From NCBI GenBank assembly GCA_018398765.1, contig JAHBMJ010005660.1, positions 25,679 through 62,900 of the forward strand: a DNA stretch of 37,222 nucleotides, read 5' to 3'. Shown here one piece after another: positions 1-10,992 of this stretch. The notes under the pieces are model-generated. The model was not told the DNA's origin and did no database searches. It worked only from the letters and a program-made list of their open reading frames with translations. The DNA is from Chromera velia (lineage: Eukaryota > Sar > Chromeraceae). Every line of letters starts with the position of its first letter. Position 1 is the stretch's first letter. The translations under genes and the position numbers were made by a program.

Positions 1-18
1 CCCCCCCCCCCCCTCCCT

Positions 19-75
<57 letters not shown>
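1..75. repeat. poly-C / (TC)n / (TG)n tract
   Basis: A C-run is followed by (CT)n and then (GT)n. The order (TC)n then (TG)n on the sense strand recurs in many introns of this window, so this is probably the tail of an intron of the ABC1 kinase gene. Confidence 0.9.
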
Positions 76-76
<1 letters not shown>

Positions 77-164
77 CGCGTGTCCATCTGCAAGTAAGTA
101 AGGTTACCCTCTAGGAGGAGTCGGATTCGTCTTGTCAGTTTTTTCTTTTCTTTCCTCTCTGCAG

Positions 165-1911
165 CAGCCCTCGAGCTGTCAGGAGAGCAGTTGGAGGGAA
201 GGAAAGAGGTGCTGGAGGTGTTTGAGAAGAGAGGAGGGAAGAAGGGAAGAGGGTCGTGGAGACTTTTTCGGTGGCGACGGGAGGGAAAGAAGGAGAGGAC
301 ACTGGAAGAAGAATGGATCCGAGGAGGGCGACAGAATCCTGTCACAAGGTCAGTCAGTCAGCCAGTCGGTCAGTGTGCCGTCGTGCAGAAAGAGAAAAGG
401 CGCCCGGCTCTCGTCATATCATTCTTGCTTCTATATTGAATCTCTGTAGCTGCATGGAGATTCGTCATTTCGATCACCAATCTGTCTGGTCCACCTGATC
501 TCACTTCTTCCACTTTTTGCGTGCGAGGTTGGGTCCATCCAGTGTGGGTGCGTGCGCGCGTGCGTCGATTTCTTTGTGTCTTCCTGTACGACTCAGGAGG
601 GAGCTTTGATATGGGGACAGCATTCTCTCTTTCTGAGTGTCTTTTCACATAAGTTTGATTTTTTTTTTTCAAGGTTGACCCTTGCCAGTCCGTGAACGGA
701 GGCGCTCCTCAACATGTGCCTTGTCATACATTTAAAATCTCATCTGAGTGCTGGTGTATTTGGATGCATGTTTGACTACGTGTTGTTTGTTGCAGAACGA
801 TTTCCATTTTCTCGTTCGTGCTCCGGCTGGGTCTTCGGGAGCTGGCGGTACTGAGACAGAAGGATTCGAAGAAAAAGAAACAGATGAGGGAGAAGGCGGC
901 AGAACAGACGGTCAAGGAGGTCGGTGAGAAGACGGAAGGAAGGACAAAGAAAGCTGAAAGCTTTTGGTCTCCAGTCGGTCAATCTCTTTTCTTCGCCTTC
1001 ATTGACTCTTTTTTCCTCCCGACGTCTTCCGCTTTTCTCCATACTCCTTTTCTCTTGTGCATCTTTTTTCGTTTTCTTTCTCTTCTTCTCTGTCTCTGCG
1101 CCTTTCCTCCAGGTGATTCGCCTGGGGCCGTCGTTCATCAAACTCGGCCAGCTGCTGAGTGCCCGGTCAGGAGACGTTCCGAAGGAATACCTCCAGGAAC
1201 TTCAGAAACTTCAAGTCGGTGCATGCATTTACTTTCATACAGAATTCATTTACTTTCATTTAAATGTATCACGGATTCATGTGAGAGAAAGGCAAAAGAG
1301 CCCCCCCCATGCAATAGAAACACAATCGGCCGGTGCTAGGCGGGCCCACACGCTTATTACTTACCTCGTCTCACATCGACACAAGCAAACAAGCATGGTT
1401 GCGTGCAGGACGGTGTGGACCCCTTTTCGTTCGAGACGGTGAAGGAGATTGTGGAGGAGGACCTGGGCAGGCCTTTGCTGGAGGTCTTCGAAGAATTCGA
1501 CGAGGTGCCCATCGCCGCAGCGTCTCTCGCTCAGGTTGGGAGGCAGGCAGGCAGGGAGACAGTGTGCTTTTTTTCTTCATACTTCGAGCGAGAGCACAAA
1601 AAAAAGAAACGAAAGCTTTCTGTAACCGCATTTCGCCTTTCTCCTCTCTGCTTCGGCTGTTGCACCCATCAATACAGAGCGGCCGAAAGCAGTAGAAGGA
1701 AAAAAGACAAGACGTTTCTCCCGCTCCCTCCCCCGCATTCCCCCGGCCCCCTTTCTTCTGCACTGCAGGTCCACAGAGCGAAGTTGAACGGCGTAGAGGT
1801 CGCGGTGAAAGTGCAGAGAGCAAATCTGAAGAAACTGTTCGACCAGGATCTTCGGGGACTGCGGGTGCGTCGGGAGGGATGTTCTTTCCTTCTTAGCTGT
1901 CTTCTTCTTCT

Positions 1912-1947
<36 letters not shown>

Positions 1948-3675
1948 GGTGTCTGTGGTGTCTTTTTTCACTAACTTGGTGTACGTCTGGATCCTTCTCT
2001 TTGAAAAACAGGGAGGGAGTCCTCCCTCCCTCCTGTTTTGCTCCTCTAATCTTCCCGCCCCCCCCCCACTCCTTCTCTTCTCGGCCGCAAGAAGGGGGCG
2101 TGCGGAAAGACATTAGCGCTCCCCCGATACTCCGGCCGTACACAAAAAGAAAGAAAGCAAGAAAGAAGAAAAAATGCTCTCAGCAGAACACCGGTCTTCG
2201 GAGAGACCCCCGAGAACGGACACTTGGGGAGCAGACAACAGAGTGTCAAAAAGATGCATGCATACAGATTTTTTTTTCTCTGTATGAAAGTAAATGGGAG
2301 CAGACAACAGAATGTCAAAACGATGCATGCATACAGATTTTTTTTTCTCTGTATGAAAGTAAATGCAAGGGGAGCAGACAACAGAATGTCAAAACGATAT
2401 TTCTAAGAGGCAAACAAACAGGCAGGAAGACAGAATGAGTTCATGTAATGGACCTCTGCAATTGATTGAAGGACTAAGAGCTGCCCCGTCCCCTCTGTTT
2501 CATTCCAGCCAGCCAGGCCACCTTGCCTGTTTTGACCCATGATTGATTGCTCACGTACATTTATTTATGTTTCTCTTTCTCTTGACAGGGCCTGACCTGG
2601 CGCTTTGCCTTGTTCGCTTCCGACTCATGAGAGAGAATCTCAATCATCATCATCTTACAGCCACCGTTCATCATCTTGCTCCATGCATCTTTACTGTCTG
2701 CCTTCCTTCCTTTCTTCCCGCAGGCCGCCGTCGCGTTATTCGACCGGCTGGATCCGAAGAGCGATGGGACAGACCGTAATTGGGTCGAGGTACGTGTTTT
2801 TTGGGGGGTTGGGTGGATGGGGATGAAGGGGGGGGGGATTCCCATCGTTTTTCTCTTTTTCTGATCGATCTCTCGATGGCTTCTCATTCAATCATCTACC
2901 TGCTTGCTCGCGTGGTGAATGAGGTCTTCAAGGCAATCAATCGATACTGCAGCGAGGTCTCTCTCGTCCGATCGATGGATTTTGTGTTTTGTTGACTGAT
3001 ACGTTCACTCACTTGTGGATTCAGTCGTTTCAACGCCCTCAGTTCGAAGTTTGACTTCTTCCCCCTCCTTTCTGGCTCCTCGGCCGTCTCCGAGTTTTCT
3101 TCTAAGGATTTCTTTCTGGCTTTGCAATTCATCCGCGTGGATCCAATCCCCCATCCACTTTTTTTTTTTCATTCTGTATGAAAATGAAGGCTTTGCAATT
3201 CATCCATAAAAAAAAAAAAATCATCCATCTCAATTGCGCGGATCAAATCCCCCATGCACTTTCATCTTCGTGCACTTACCCCCCCCCCTTCTCTCTTCGC
3301 AATCTACTGGACGTGCATGTCGATCTGTCCTCTGACGAGCATGTTTACGTACGCATACACATATCCTTCTCGCTGCCTGCCTTCTTTCTTTCTGGCGGCT
3401 TCTTTCTGCCTTTGTTCTTGCTTGCAGGTGTTCGAGCAGAGTCGTGATCTTCTGTACGACGAAATCGATTTCAGAAAGGAAATGGCGGCCAACAAGAGGT
3501 TCCAGTCAGAACTGGCAGACGTCAGCTGGATCAAGGTCAGTCAGTCAGGCAGTCGAGGGCGGTGCAGAGTTTGGTCCGTTGGATGGACTGTTCTGAGAGA
3601 AAGGGGAGATCAAGAGAAGGGATTCTGTCACAGAGAAGACGACAGCGCCTCTGAGAATAGAGTGAACGGACCTGC

Positions 3676-3768
<93 letters not shown>

Positions 3769-5582
3769 AAAACAGACAGACAGAAAAACAGACAGACAGA
3801 AAAACAGACAGACAGAAAAACAGACAGACAGAAAAACAGACAGACACAGACAGACAGACACAGACAGACAGACAGACAGCATGTCATCCATCCCCTGTGA
3901 ATCCAGCCCGCCTTGAGGGAAGCACACCGTGCAGCTTGGATCGAATTTCTGTTCCTGGACGTTCATCGGCTGTAATTGCACGATCTGTCAGATGCTATCC
4001 GATGCCGTCGATATCATTCACAAGCAAGTCTCTTCACAGCAACTCAAAAGGATACTACACAACAAGCAAGGAGAGAGAGCACTCACTGCACACAGCCCGC
4101 AGACCTTGTGTGGTGGAACACATTTTTTGAAGGTATGAAAATAATGTATCGGCATAGTCCACCCTCCCCCGCGGGTACCTGCAGAGTCCCAAAGTATACG
4201 AAAAGCAGTCTGGACCCCGCGTCTTGACAATGGAGTATGTGAGGAGTGCGAAGATTACAGACGTGGAAACTCTGAAGGAATGGGGACTGGACCTGAAGAG
4301 ATTGGCGGAACTTTCTGCACGGTGCGTGGGGGGGGAGGGGCTGTATGGGCGTTGCGCGAACATCCGTTGTGGCTTTTTACAATTTTCTGTGGTTGTAGTG
4401 TTTTGTGTTGGTGTAAGCGGGTGTGCCCGTTTCGTTGTTCCACCTTCCTTCGATTTAACGCATGATCTGTCGAAATCGGAATTCAGGGAAGAGAGAAGCT
4501 GTCTGTCACCTGACGCACGCATGATCTGTCGAAATGGGAATTCAGGGAAGAGAGAAGCTGTCTGTCACCTGACGCACGCAACGTGTGACGTCTTTCAGAA
4601 GACGGATGCATCAGAGACACTCTCTCTCTCTCTCACACACACACATATACAGAGAGAGGGGCTTATCTGCCTTCTCTGTTTTGCTCCTCAAGTGTATTGG
4701 GGAGCTTCAATCAATGCCTGCATGAACACACTCGCTGTTCTTTCTCACTGACTTGGCAGATTGAATGCATGCATGAAAACTCCTTCCATATGAGTGCATC
4801 ACAAGAGCCGTCATAGATTGATGGATTGAGTGAGTGAGGGCGTGTGCATGTACGCGTGAGTGTGCATGCATGCAGATCCTTTCTTCTCCAGATTCTTCGG
4901 ACCGGATTTTTCCATTGTGACCCTCACCCCGGTCGGGCGGGCGGTCCTTTTTTGTCTTTCATTCATTCTCTCTCTCCTCTCTCTTCTTTTCTTTTGTGTT
5001 CATTTCTGTGTCTGGGGGGGGGCTTGGTCTAGTTTCTTTCGGGGTTACACACAGTGGGCCTCCTCCCTCCCTCCCTCCCTCCCTCCGGCCTTTCTCAGTC
5101 CATGTCTTTGCTGCATGTCTTTATTTCTGCCTGCCTCCACTTCTGTGTCTTTCTCCATGCAAACGCATGGCCGGGCAGTCCGTGCACGTTTTGATCCGAT
5201 GTGTGTGCGATGCAAACAAAATGTTCTTTCTCCTCCTTCAGGAAATGTTCACGTCAACCGGGATGGGCAAATCGTGTACTTCGATTTCGGCATGATGGAC
5301 TGCCTAACGCCCCAAACTAGGGTTGGTGGGTGGGTGGGTGCATGATGAGTCTGATAGGGGAATCGGGGAACTTGAGTTGGCAAGTCTCTCTCTCTCTCTC
5401 TCTCTTTCTGTGTATGTGCGTGTGTGCGTGTGTGTCGTTTCCTGTTTGAATGTGTGCGATGAGATGCTCCCTCCTTTTGCGGGCGGATTCATCGCCTGAA
5501 GGGAGAAAGACCGAACAGAAAAAAAGGGACTGACCAAATTCACATGCATCCATTGAGATTCATGGCCGTAACGACTGACCAG

Positions 5583-5627
<45 letters not shown>

Positions 5628-5657
5628 CGATTGATTGATTGATTGATTGATTGTTTA

Positions 5658-5691
<34 letters not shown>

Positions 5692-7122
5692 GGATGGATT
5701 GATTGATTGATTGATGGGACGATCGACTGACTCGCCGGACGACGACTGACATTGATAGAACGGTCAAACTCCGCTGCACTCCGGAGACTGCTGCAATGCC
5801 CTGCAGGACGGATTGAGAGAGGGCCTCCGTTGTCTTTACAGAAAGGACCCTGTGGGTGTCTGTATGGATTCATTTTTATACTCTGTATGAAAAAGAATTC
5901 TGTATGAATCCATACACGCACTGCAGGACGGACTACGGGAGGGCCTCCGTTGTCTTTACGGAAAGGACCCTGTGGGTGTCACAGACGCTCTTCAGGGCCT
6001 CCAGGTCATTTCAGACAACCTCCATGTTTATGTGTAGGTGTCTGTCTCTTTATATGCAAGCGCATCCCATTTGGATTTTGTATTTTTTTTACGAGACTGA
6101 CAGATCGTTCAGAGCAAAGAGTTTTTCCCCATGTACTTACGTCAGTCAGTTGATATATCTATCTTTGTTCTTCTTCATCGCAGGAGCAGATTCCTTGCTG
6201 ATAGATATGCTCGTCGATCTCTCTGTCTGTCTGTTTGCCTAGCTGTCTCCTTGTCTGAAAAACAACTCTCTCTACACACGCGAACCTTCCACTCGTACGT
6301 CTACCCGATTTCTTCCGCGGAGACTGTTCTTGCAGAAGGTTTTTTCTGTACCACTTTGTTTGATTTTTCCGGTTCTTCACAAGCAAGAAAAACAAACACA
6401 CACAGATCTGACGGTTACCTAAACTGACTGACTCGTTGACTGGCTGCCTGCCCGCAGGTCATCAAGCGAGGTGCAGACCGGACGAGCGTCGAGAGAATAG
6501 CACGCAAGGCAGTGCAGGGGTTTGCAGGGGCACGGAAGGGGAGGCGGATGCGCCAATTAATGACGCGGTACCCTTTCCTGGCCCCCCTTTTGCGCGCACT
6601 GCCCATGGCACGGCCCCCCCCCGGGACCCCAGGAGGCCCTCCGCTTGAGACCTCCGACGATCAAGAGACACAAAGTGAGGAGGAGCAGATGAGTGCGCGG
6701 CAAAAATTCCGTCAGGGGATCGGGGAAGACCTCCTCAACGCAAAGAAGGAGACGCCGTTCAACTTCCCCCCTCAGTACACATTCGTCATCAGGTAAGTCG
6801 GCGGCATGCATTCATTTTCTATGTATGCAATCTATGTATGTATGTATGGACATGCATCGTCATCAGGTAAGTCTGTCGGTCAGCAGGAAGGACTTGCAAG
6901 GGAAGCTGCTGATTTGTTTAAAGAGAGATGTGTGAATCTGCCTGTGAAGAGAAGAGCGCATTCCGTCAAGAGTCTGCGCAACTCGATTTGGTTTCACGCA
7001 TCATGCGCAGTAGCTTTCGAGGCAGCATTGTGTTCGTCTGTCTGTGTCTGTCTGTTGCACTGCCTGCCTGTCCGTCTGCGAGTCAAGAGAAGGAAAAGAA
7101 ATACAAGAAACAAACAGTCTGT

Positions 7123-7157
<35 letters not shown>

Positions 7158-7380
7158 CGTCTGTACGTGCGTCGTGCGTCAGAAAAGACCCCTCGCAACC
7201 CGCACATCTGCCTGCCTGCCTGCTTGCCTACAGGGCCCTGCTGACGCTGACGGGAATTGGGAAGACGCTTGACCCCAACTACGACCTTCCCGACATTGCC
7301 GAGAGGGTAGTGGAGGAGTTGGACGACAGAGACCCTTTTGCAGAGAAGCTGAATAGGGCACTGGATGAGATCAGACTCAG

Positions 7381-7412
<32 letters not shown>

Positions 7413-7536
7413 CTGTCTGTCTGTCTGTCTAACTCTCACCTTTCTTTTGTCTGTTGTCTTCATGAAGAAGAGGAGGGAAAGAAACTATAGAGTCTGTCTG
7501 TCTCTCTGTCTCTGTCTCTGTCTCTGTCTCTGTCTG

Positions 7537-7567
<31 letters not shown>

Positions 7568-8755
7568 TTTGTGGGAAGGCAGAAGAGCTTTGTTTTGTTT
7601 GTGTGAACAGGAAAGCCAGGGAGTGTAGAAGGCAAACAGAAGGAAGCAGGGAGAACCGAGGAAGAAGAAAGGAATTAACTAACTGCATGGTTTAAGAGGG
7701 GAGGCTGAGAGGAAGCCCTGACAAGAGACGAAACCGGTGCAGAAGAAGGCATATGATGATCAGATCAGCCTATCTTTTCTGTCTTCCTGATGGAGAAAAG
7801 ACTTTGCTTCCCATGAAAAAAAGTGAAGCAGCAAAGGGATGTTAGAAGTCAAAGAGAGAAGGAGAAGCAGAAAGAGAAAGACAAGTATCAGTAAGAATGC
7901 GCATTGCATTCGTATGTTATCGTCTGTGCGAGTCCTTTAGACCCCTGTTCGATTGAGGCTTTCCTTCCGCCCTTTTTCCATTCTGTTCGTTACTTATGGT
8001 GCCTGCCTGCAGCCCGAAAGCCCTGAAGTCAGTTTTCCAGTTCCCCGAGAAGGTTGCCTATGTGGAGAAGACTGTACGGAAAATGGAGGAAGGGGACCTG
8101 AAGGTCAGTCAGTCAGTCAGTCAGTTCGGCTGTGCATGAGAATATTGTAGCTGAAAGTGCTGCTCGAAGGATTTCGGCCGGCTCATTTCTGCGTGCGTGT
8201 GGTCTTTTGGGATTGAGAGACCAGAAAGAGTGTGTCCTGACTGTGTACGTGTGTGTGGCCTTGTCCTTGAGTGGAGTTCTGGGCATGCGCATGATCCTTT
8301 CACGTTGGCTTTGGGTGGGTCTGTGTGTATGTGTGTGCGTGTGTGTGTGTGTATGTATGCAGATTCGGGTGCGTGTTTTAGAGTCAGAGAGGGCGTTTGA
8401 GAGGGCAGAGATCGCCGTGTCTGCGCTTGGAAAGGTAGCGTCGGCCTCGGTTCTGTTGAATTTGGGGCTCTATCTGCGTCTGCTGCTGCATCAGTCCTCC
8501 TCCGTCGGGGGGGCGGGGGGGGCAGTTGCTGCTGCAGCGGGGGCAGGGGCAGGGGGGGCCTCGGTGGCATCGTCCTTGTTTGGGTTGTTAGAGGCTGCCG
8601 GGGTCCCGTTAGCGGTTTTGAGAATGCCATCACTGAGTTGGGGTTCTTTTGCGTGCCTGGGCCTCGCGCTGTTTGTCGGTAGTGGAGTGTTTGGGGACGT
8701 TTCCAAATTGGCGTCTCTGCGGAAGTCTGCAGCGAAGTTCGGCCTACAGACGTGA
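165..8755 (+). CDS. ABC1/UbiB-family atypical protein kinase, 15 exons, 5' partial
   Basis: Exons: 165-348, 796-919, 1113-1214, 1409-1534, 1769-1864, 2724-2789, 3428-3535, 4185-4321, 4876-4931, 5242-5321, 5927-6004, 6458-6792, 7234-7380, 8013-8103, 8363-8755. All junction phases agree and give about 706 residues from the first visible codon. Motifs seen: the family-specific KxGQ ([16 protein letters not shown], about residue 110); the loop ending SLAQVHRA; VAVKVQR with the nucleotide-binding lysine (about 192); the EID helix (about 244); HCDPHPGN with catalytic Asp (about 329); DFGMM (about 347). The last exon (131 codons) adds hydrophobic segments and an Ala/Gly-rich low-complexity stretch. 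The family (UbiB/COQ8/ADCK, plastid ABC1K) is known to act in quinone and isoprenoid-lipid metabolism in mitochondria or plastids. The plant-like spacing suggests an organellar protein, but the targeting sequence lies upstream of the window or is unseen. The start codon is not in view; exon 1 could begin at 165 or 168. HCDP replaces the usual HADP and SLAQVH the usual SLGQVH. Confidence 0.93.
1221..1267 (-). repeat. fold-back element of the CTGTATGAA family
   Basis: It lies 6 bases inside the intron after exon 1113-1214. Read on the minus strand it gives GAATTCTGTATGAAAGTAAA followed by TGCATGC, nearly the same as the elements at 13750-14093. An ATTTACTTTCA block occurs twice inside it. No flanking direct repeat is visible at this copy. 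Confidence 0.6.
2226..2398. repeat. two fold-back elements in tandem with three copies of flanking sequence
   Basis: A 28-base host segment (GGAGCAGACAACAGAATGTC then AAAACGAT) occurs three times, at about 2227, 2297 and 2370. The first two copies are each followed by a roughly 41-base element (2256-2296 and 2325-2365) running GCATGCATACAG, T-run, CTCTGTATGAAAGTAAATG. The array lies inside the intron 1865-2723. The layout is host-element-host-element-host. Confidence 0.75.
3118..3262. repeat. CTGTATGAA element between direct repeats, second repeat split
   Basis: The left repeat at 3118-3162 starts GGCTTTGCAATTCATCC and ends at CCCCCATCCACTTT. An element with CATTCTGTATGAAAATGAA follows, to 3188. 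The right repeat starts at 3189 with the same 17 bases, is broken by an A-rich 30-base insert, and resumes at 3236-3262. All of it lies in the intron 2790-3427. Confidence 0.65.
3678..3880. repeat. (ACAG)n microsatellite
   Basis: Long GACA/ACAG tetranucleotide array with GACAGAAAAACA variants, in the intron 3536-4184. It yields a spurious RQTDRQT open frame. Confidence 0.95.
4460..4578. repeat. 59-bp tandem duplication
   Basis: Two adjacent copies (start GCATGATCTGTCGAAAT; end CACCTGACGCAC) differ at one base (TCGGAA against TGGGAA). They lie in the intron 4322-4875. No fold-back element is present. Confidence 0.9.
5582..5716. repeat. (GATT)n microsatellite
   Basis: Nearly pure GATT array with a few substitutions, in the intron 5322-5926 of the ABC1 kinase gene. 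Confidence 0.95.
5801..5860 (+). pseudogene. truncated duplicate of the next ABC1 exon with its own 3' splice site
   Basis: CTGCAG plus 54 bases of exon sequence match the start of the true exon at 5927, offset by 120 bases. The copy reads [18 protein letters not shown], with R where the true exon has G. It then runs into a fold-back element and a stop. The downstream copy continues into the conserved exon end and is the one that keeps the kinase frame. Confidence 0.85.
5861..5920. repeat. fold-back element between the two exon copies
   Basis: Its ends form a 13-base perfect inverted repeat (TGTATGGATTCAT and ATGAATCCATACA). The centre contains CTGTATGAAAAAGAATTC, identical to the core of the elements at 13750-14093. 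It lies exactly between the truncated and the intact exon copies. Confidence 0.8.
6784..6873. repeat. duplicated 5' splice site flanking a short insert
   Basis: CGTCATCAGGTAAGTC occurs at 6784-6799, where it is the exon 12 donor, and again at 6858-6873. The 58 bases between contain GCATGCATTCATTTTC and TATG repeats. The first donor keeps the kinase reading frame (phase 2, joined to 7234); the second would add 74 bases and shift it. Confidence 0.8.
7383..7567. repeat. (TG)n and (TGTC)n tracts
   Basis: (TG)n begins right at the donor of exon 13 (7381), followed by (TCTG)n, and after a gap by (TGTCTC)n and (TGTC)n. It lies in the intron 7381-8012. Confidence 0.95.
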
Positions 8756-9879
8756 TCCTGAGGGAGGATCAGTCTGACAGTCACGTCCTTCACTGAGCCT
8801 CTTTCTCTCTGCATTCGTGCTCTAGTGGCTTGCTTGGTCCGCGGTTGATTCTCTGAAGTTCCTGCCTCCACACCTTGTGGAAGGAAGCTGTGGAGCTAGA
8901 GACCGATCGAGGAAGAGAGAGAGAGAAAGAAAACGTAGTCAAGTTTGTTCTTGTTTTGTCATGAGTGAGTGAAGTTGTGTGCCGTAAATAATGTATGGTG
9001 TGTCGGTTGCAATGGGGAGAGCTTTGTACACAGGAAGGCGGGTGGATGGATGGAATGCGTGTGCAAGCAGAATGGACGAATTTTATGCGGCAATCGACTT
9101 TTCGATTGTATCTGAGGATGCATGAATGAATGAGTGTATGCATGTATGAATGCATAGACCGACCCTGCATGCAGTGAACGGATGAGTTGACGAGAGGCAT
9201 GCAGGAAGGAAGGAAGGAAGGAATTGGAATGGAATGAAGAAAGAAAGGAAGGCCTTCCCTGATGGCGATAGATAAACTGCAATGGGGGGGTGAGGGAAGG
9301 GAAGGAGCGAGGGAATGTCCGAGAGGAAGGTAGAAGGAGAGAATTAAGGGAAGAAAGGAAGCACCGTGTTGAGTTTCCTTCTTTTTTTGCGTCGTTTGCA
9401 TGGTCAGGGAGCTGAGGAAGAGCCCGTGGACAGAACGTTTTTCTTACTGCGCAAGTATCGGTATTTCTTCACTCTGAGTTTTCTCTCTTCTTGCTTCCTT
9501 CCTTCCTTCCTTCCTCCCTTCTGTTCTTCCTTCCTTGTCGCTATATGTAGTGCACTTTTTGCATTGTATGAAACGATTAACAAGAGTGGATGAATATTTT
9601 CATGCAATCATCGGTCTGATCAACTCTTGCTGTGTGCTTTTTTGGAAAATGAGCTGAATTTTGAATGCGTGCATGCGTTGGTGCAAAATCAAACAAAGGC
9701 ATCAGAGAAGAAGAGAAGAGCAGAGAGAGAGAAGAGGGGGGGAGAGAGAAAGGAAACAGAACATTCAACATTGGTTTCTGTTTGCGTCACTATAGAGCCC
9801 TACTTGTTTCTAAGAGAATATTGGCCGCCTTTTAGCTTTGTTCGGGTGTTGTTTAAAGCCGTCTAAGGTTAGTAACTTG
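8756..9879. other. 3' flank of the ABC1 kinase gene, no supported gene
   Basis: Purine-rich and simple-sequence DNA, including a (GGAA)n run near 9208 and pyrimidine blocks near 9490-9530. The 3' untranslated region probably lies here. No frame shows family motifs or convincing splice structure. Confidence 0.5.
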
Positions 9880-10760
9880 CGGAGTGTGTCAATTCGGGTA
9901 GACACTGACACTGTGATCTACTCTGATTAATTATGATGATTAAGCTTCAAAAAAGTTTAGAAACCCCGACACTCCACGCAAGGTGTTCACACTCCGATTT
10001 TAGGTCTTTCTAGCTATTTCTAACCATTTTTATATATACAGTACGATACAGTACGGTCAGGAGTAATGAAAGTAGAATGGTTATTAAGTGGCAGTATGTT
10101 CTGTAATGTCATTAAACTGAAACTGCTGGAACTATTATCCGAACTAACCAGCATACCTAATAATGCCATAACCTAGACCACAACGAAATAAAAAAACAGA
10201 ACGTAACAGAACGTTATGTTGCAATAATACCAGCAATACATGCTCTTTATATTGCAAATAGTTGTAAATCTACTATTTAATCTAGGTTGCAAATGGAGGT
10301 TCTAAACGTTCTAGGCCTACCAGAAGAGATCGAGGGAAAGATAGAAATATCGGTCTTAGATGGTCAGACTCATCATCATCATCACAGAGCTCACCGCCCG
10401 GTATAAAACGCCGGTGAAGTTCGGCATGCATAGGTGCGTCAGGAGTAGTGAGGAGCTAGAGAGTCAGAGCATTGTAAAACCCTAGAGCGGTCTGATAGCG
10501 TAGCTGGGGCGCCGCAATTAATCAACAAAAAACTGGAAAACGAACTTTGCGGTGGCCTGCTCAAGCGGAAGCACAGTAACGCATGACAAAGAAATACCGA
10601 AGAACAGAACGCACCCAAGAATAACATATGCATATAAGTATAACCTTAATAAGCTTAACGGAAGGGAGCCAGGAAAAGCGATACTAAATCGAGTATAAAA
10701 TAAGACAGACGAACACAAAACCCAAGACTGAGCCACTACCATATACTGCCATTGTCTACA
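9880..10760. other. AT-rich island, possible decayed mobile element
   Basis: Base composition changes sharply to AT-rich compared with the genes on either side. A 9-base inverted repeat (CGGAGTGTG at 9880-9888, CACACTCCG at 9988-9996) lies at its left end. CCGG(TATAAAACG)CCGG forms a small hairpin near 10400. No transposase-like frame is visible. Confidence 0.4.
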
Positions 10761-10898
10761 AGAACGTGGGAAGCTTTCGACATGCAGAGAAAACACGGAG
10801 CAGACACCTCGTACGGAATACAAGGAGATCTAAAAAACCTAATGGGCTCTCAAACACGTTTGAAAAAGGACCACACGAGTCACAGACTGCATACTTAC

Positions 10899-10992
10899 CG
10901 TGTTGTCTCTGGAATAAGTGCCCCACAAGCTGCAAACGCGAGGCGGACGCACACAACCGCGCGCGTGCGAACATTCCCGCCATTTCCGCCAT
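10899..10992 (-). CDS. possible first exon of a small gene with a mitochondrial-type presequence
   Basis: On the minus strand ATG at 10992 opens 31 codons (MAEMAGMFARARLCAS...FQRQH), rich in Ala, Arg and Ser and without acidic residues after residue 3, then reaches a strong donor G|GTAAGT in phase 1. Such a start resembles a mitochondrial targeting peptide. A possible second exon downstream (about 10518-10730) would encode a hydrophobic stretch (LYAYVILGCVLFFGISLS) ending at 10518, but its acceptor is weak. It is divergent from the ALDH gene, whose ATG lies 405 bases away. The function is unknown and the exon may not be real. Confidence 0.3.

Noticed and set aside
3254-3916. 220-codon plus-strand frame ending in RQTDRQTD repeats
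   Set aside because: It contains the true exon 3428-3535 but otherwise reads through introns and the (ACAG)n tract.
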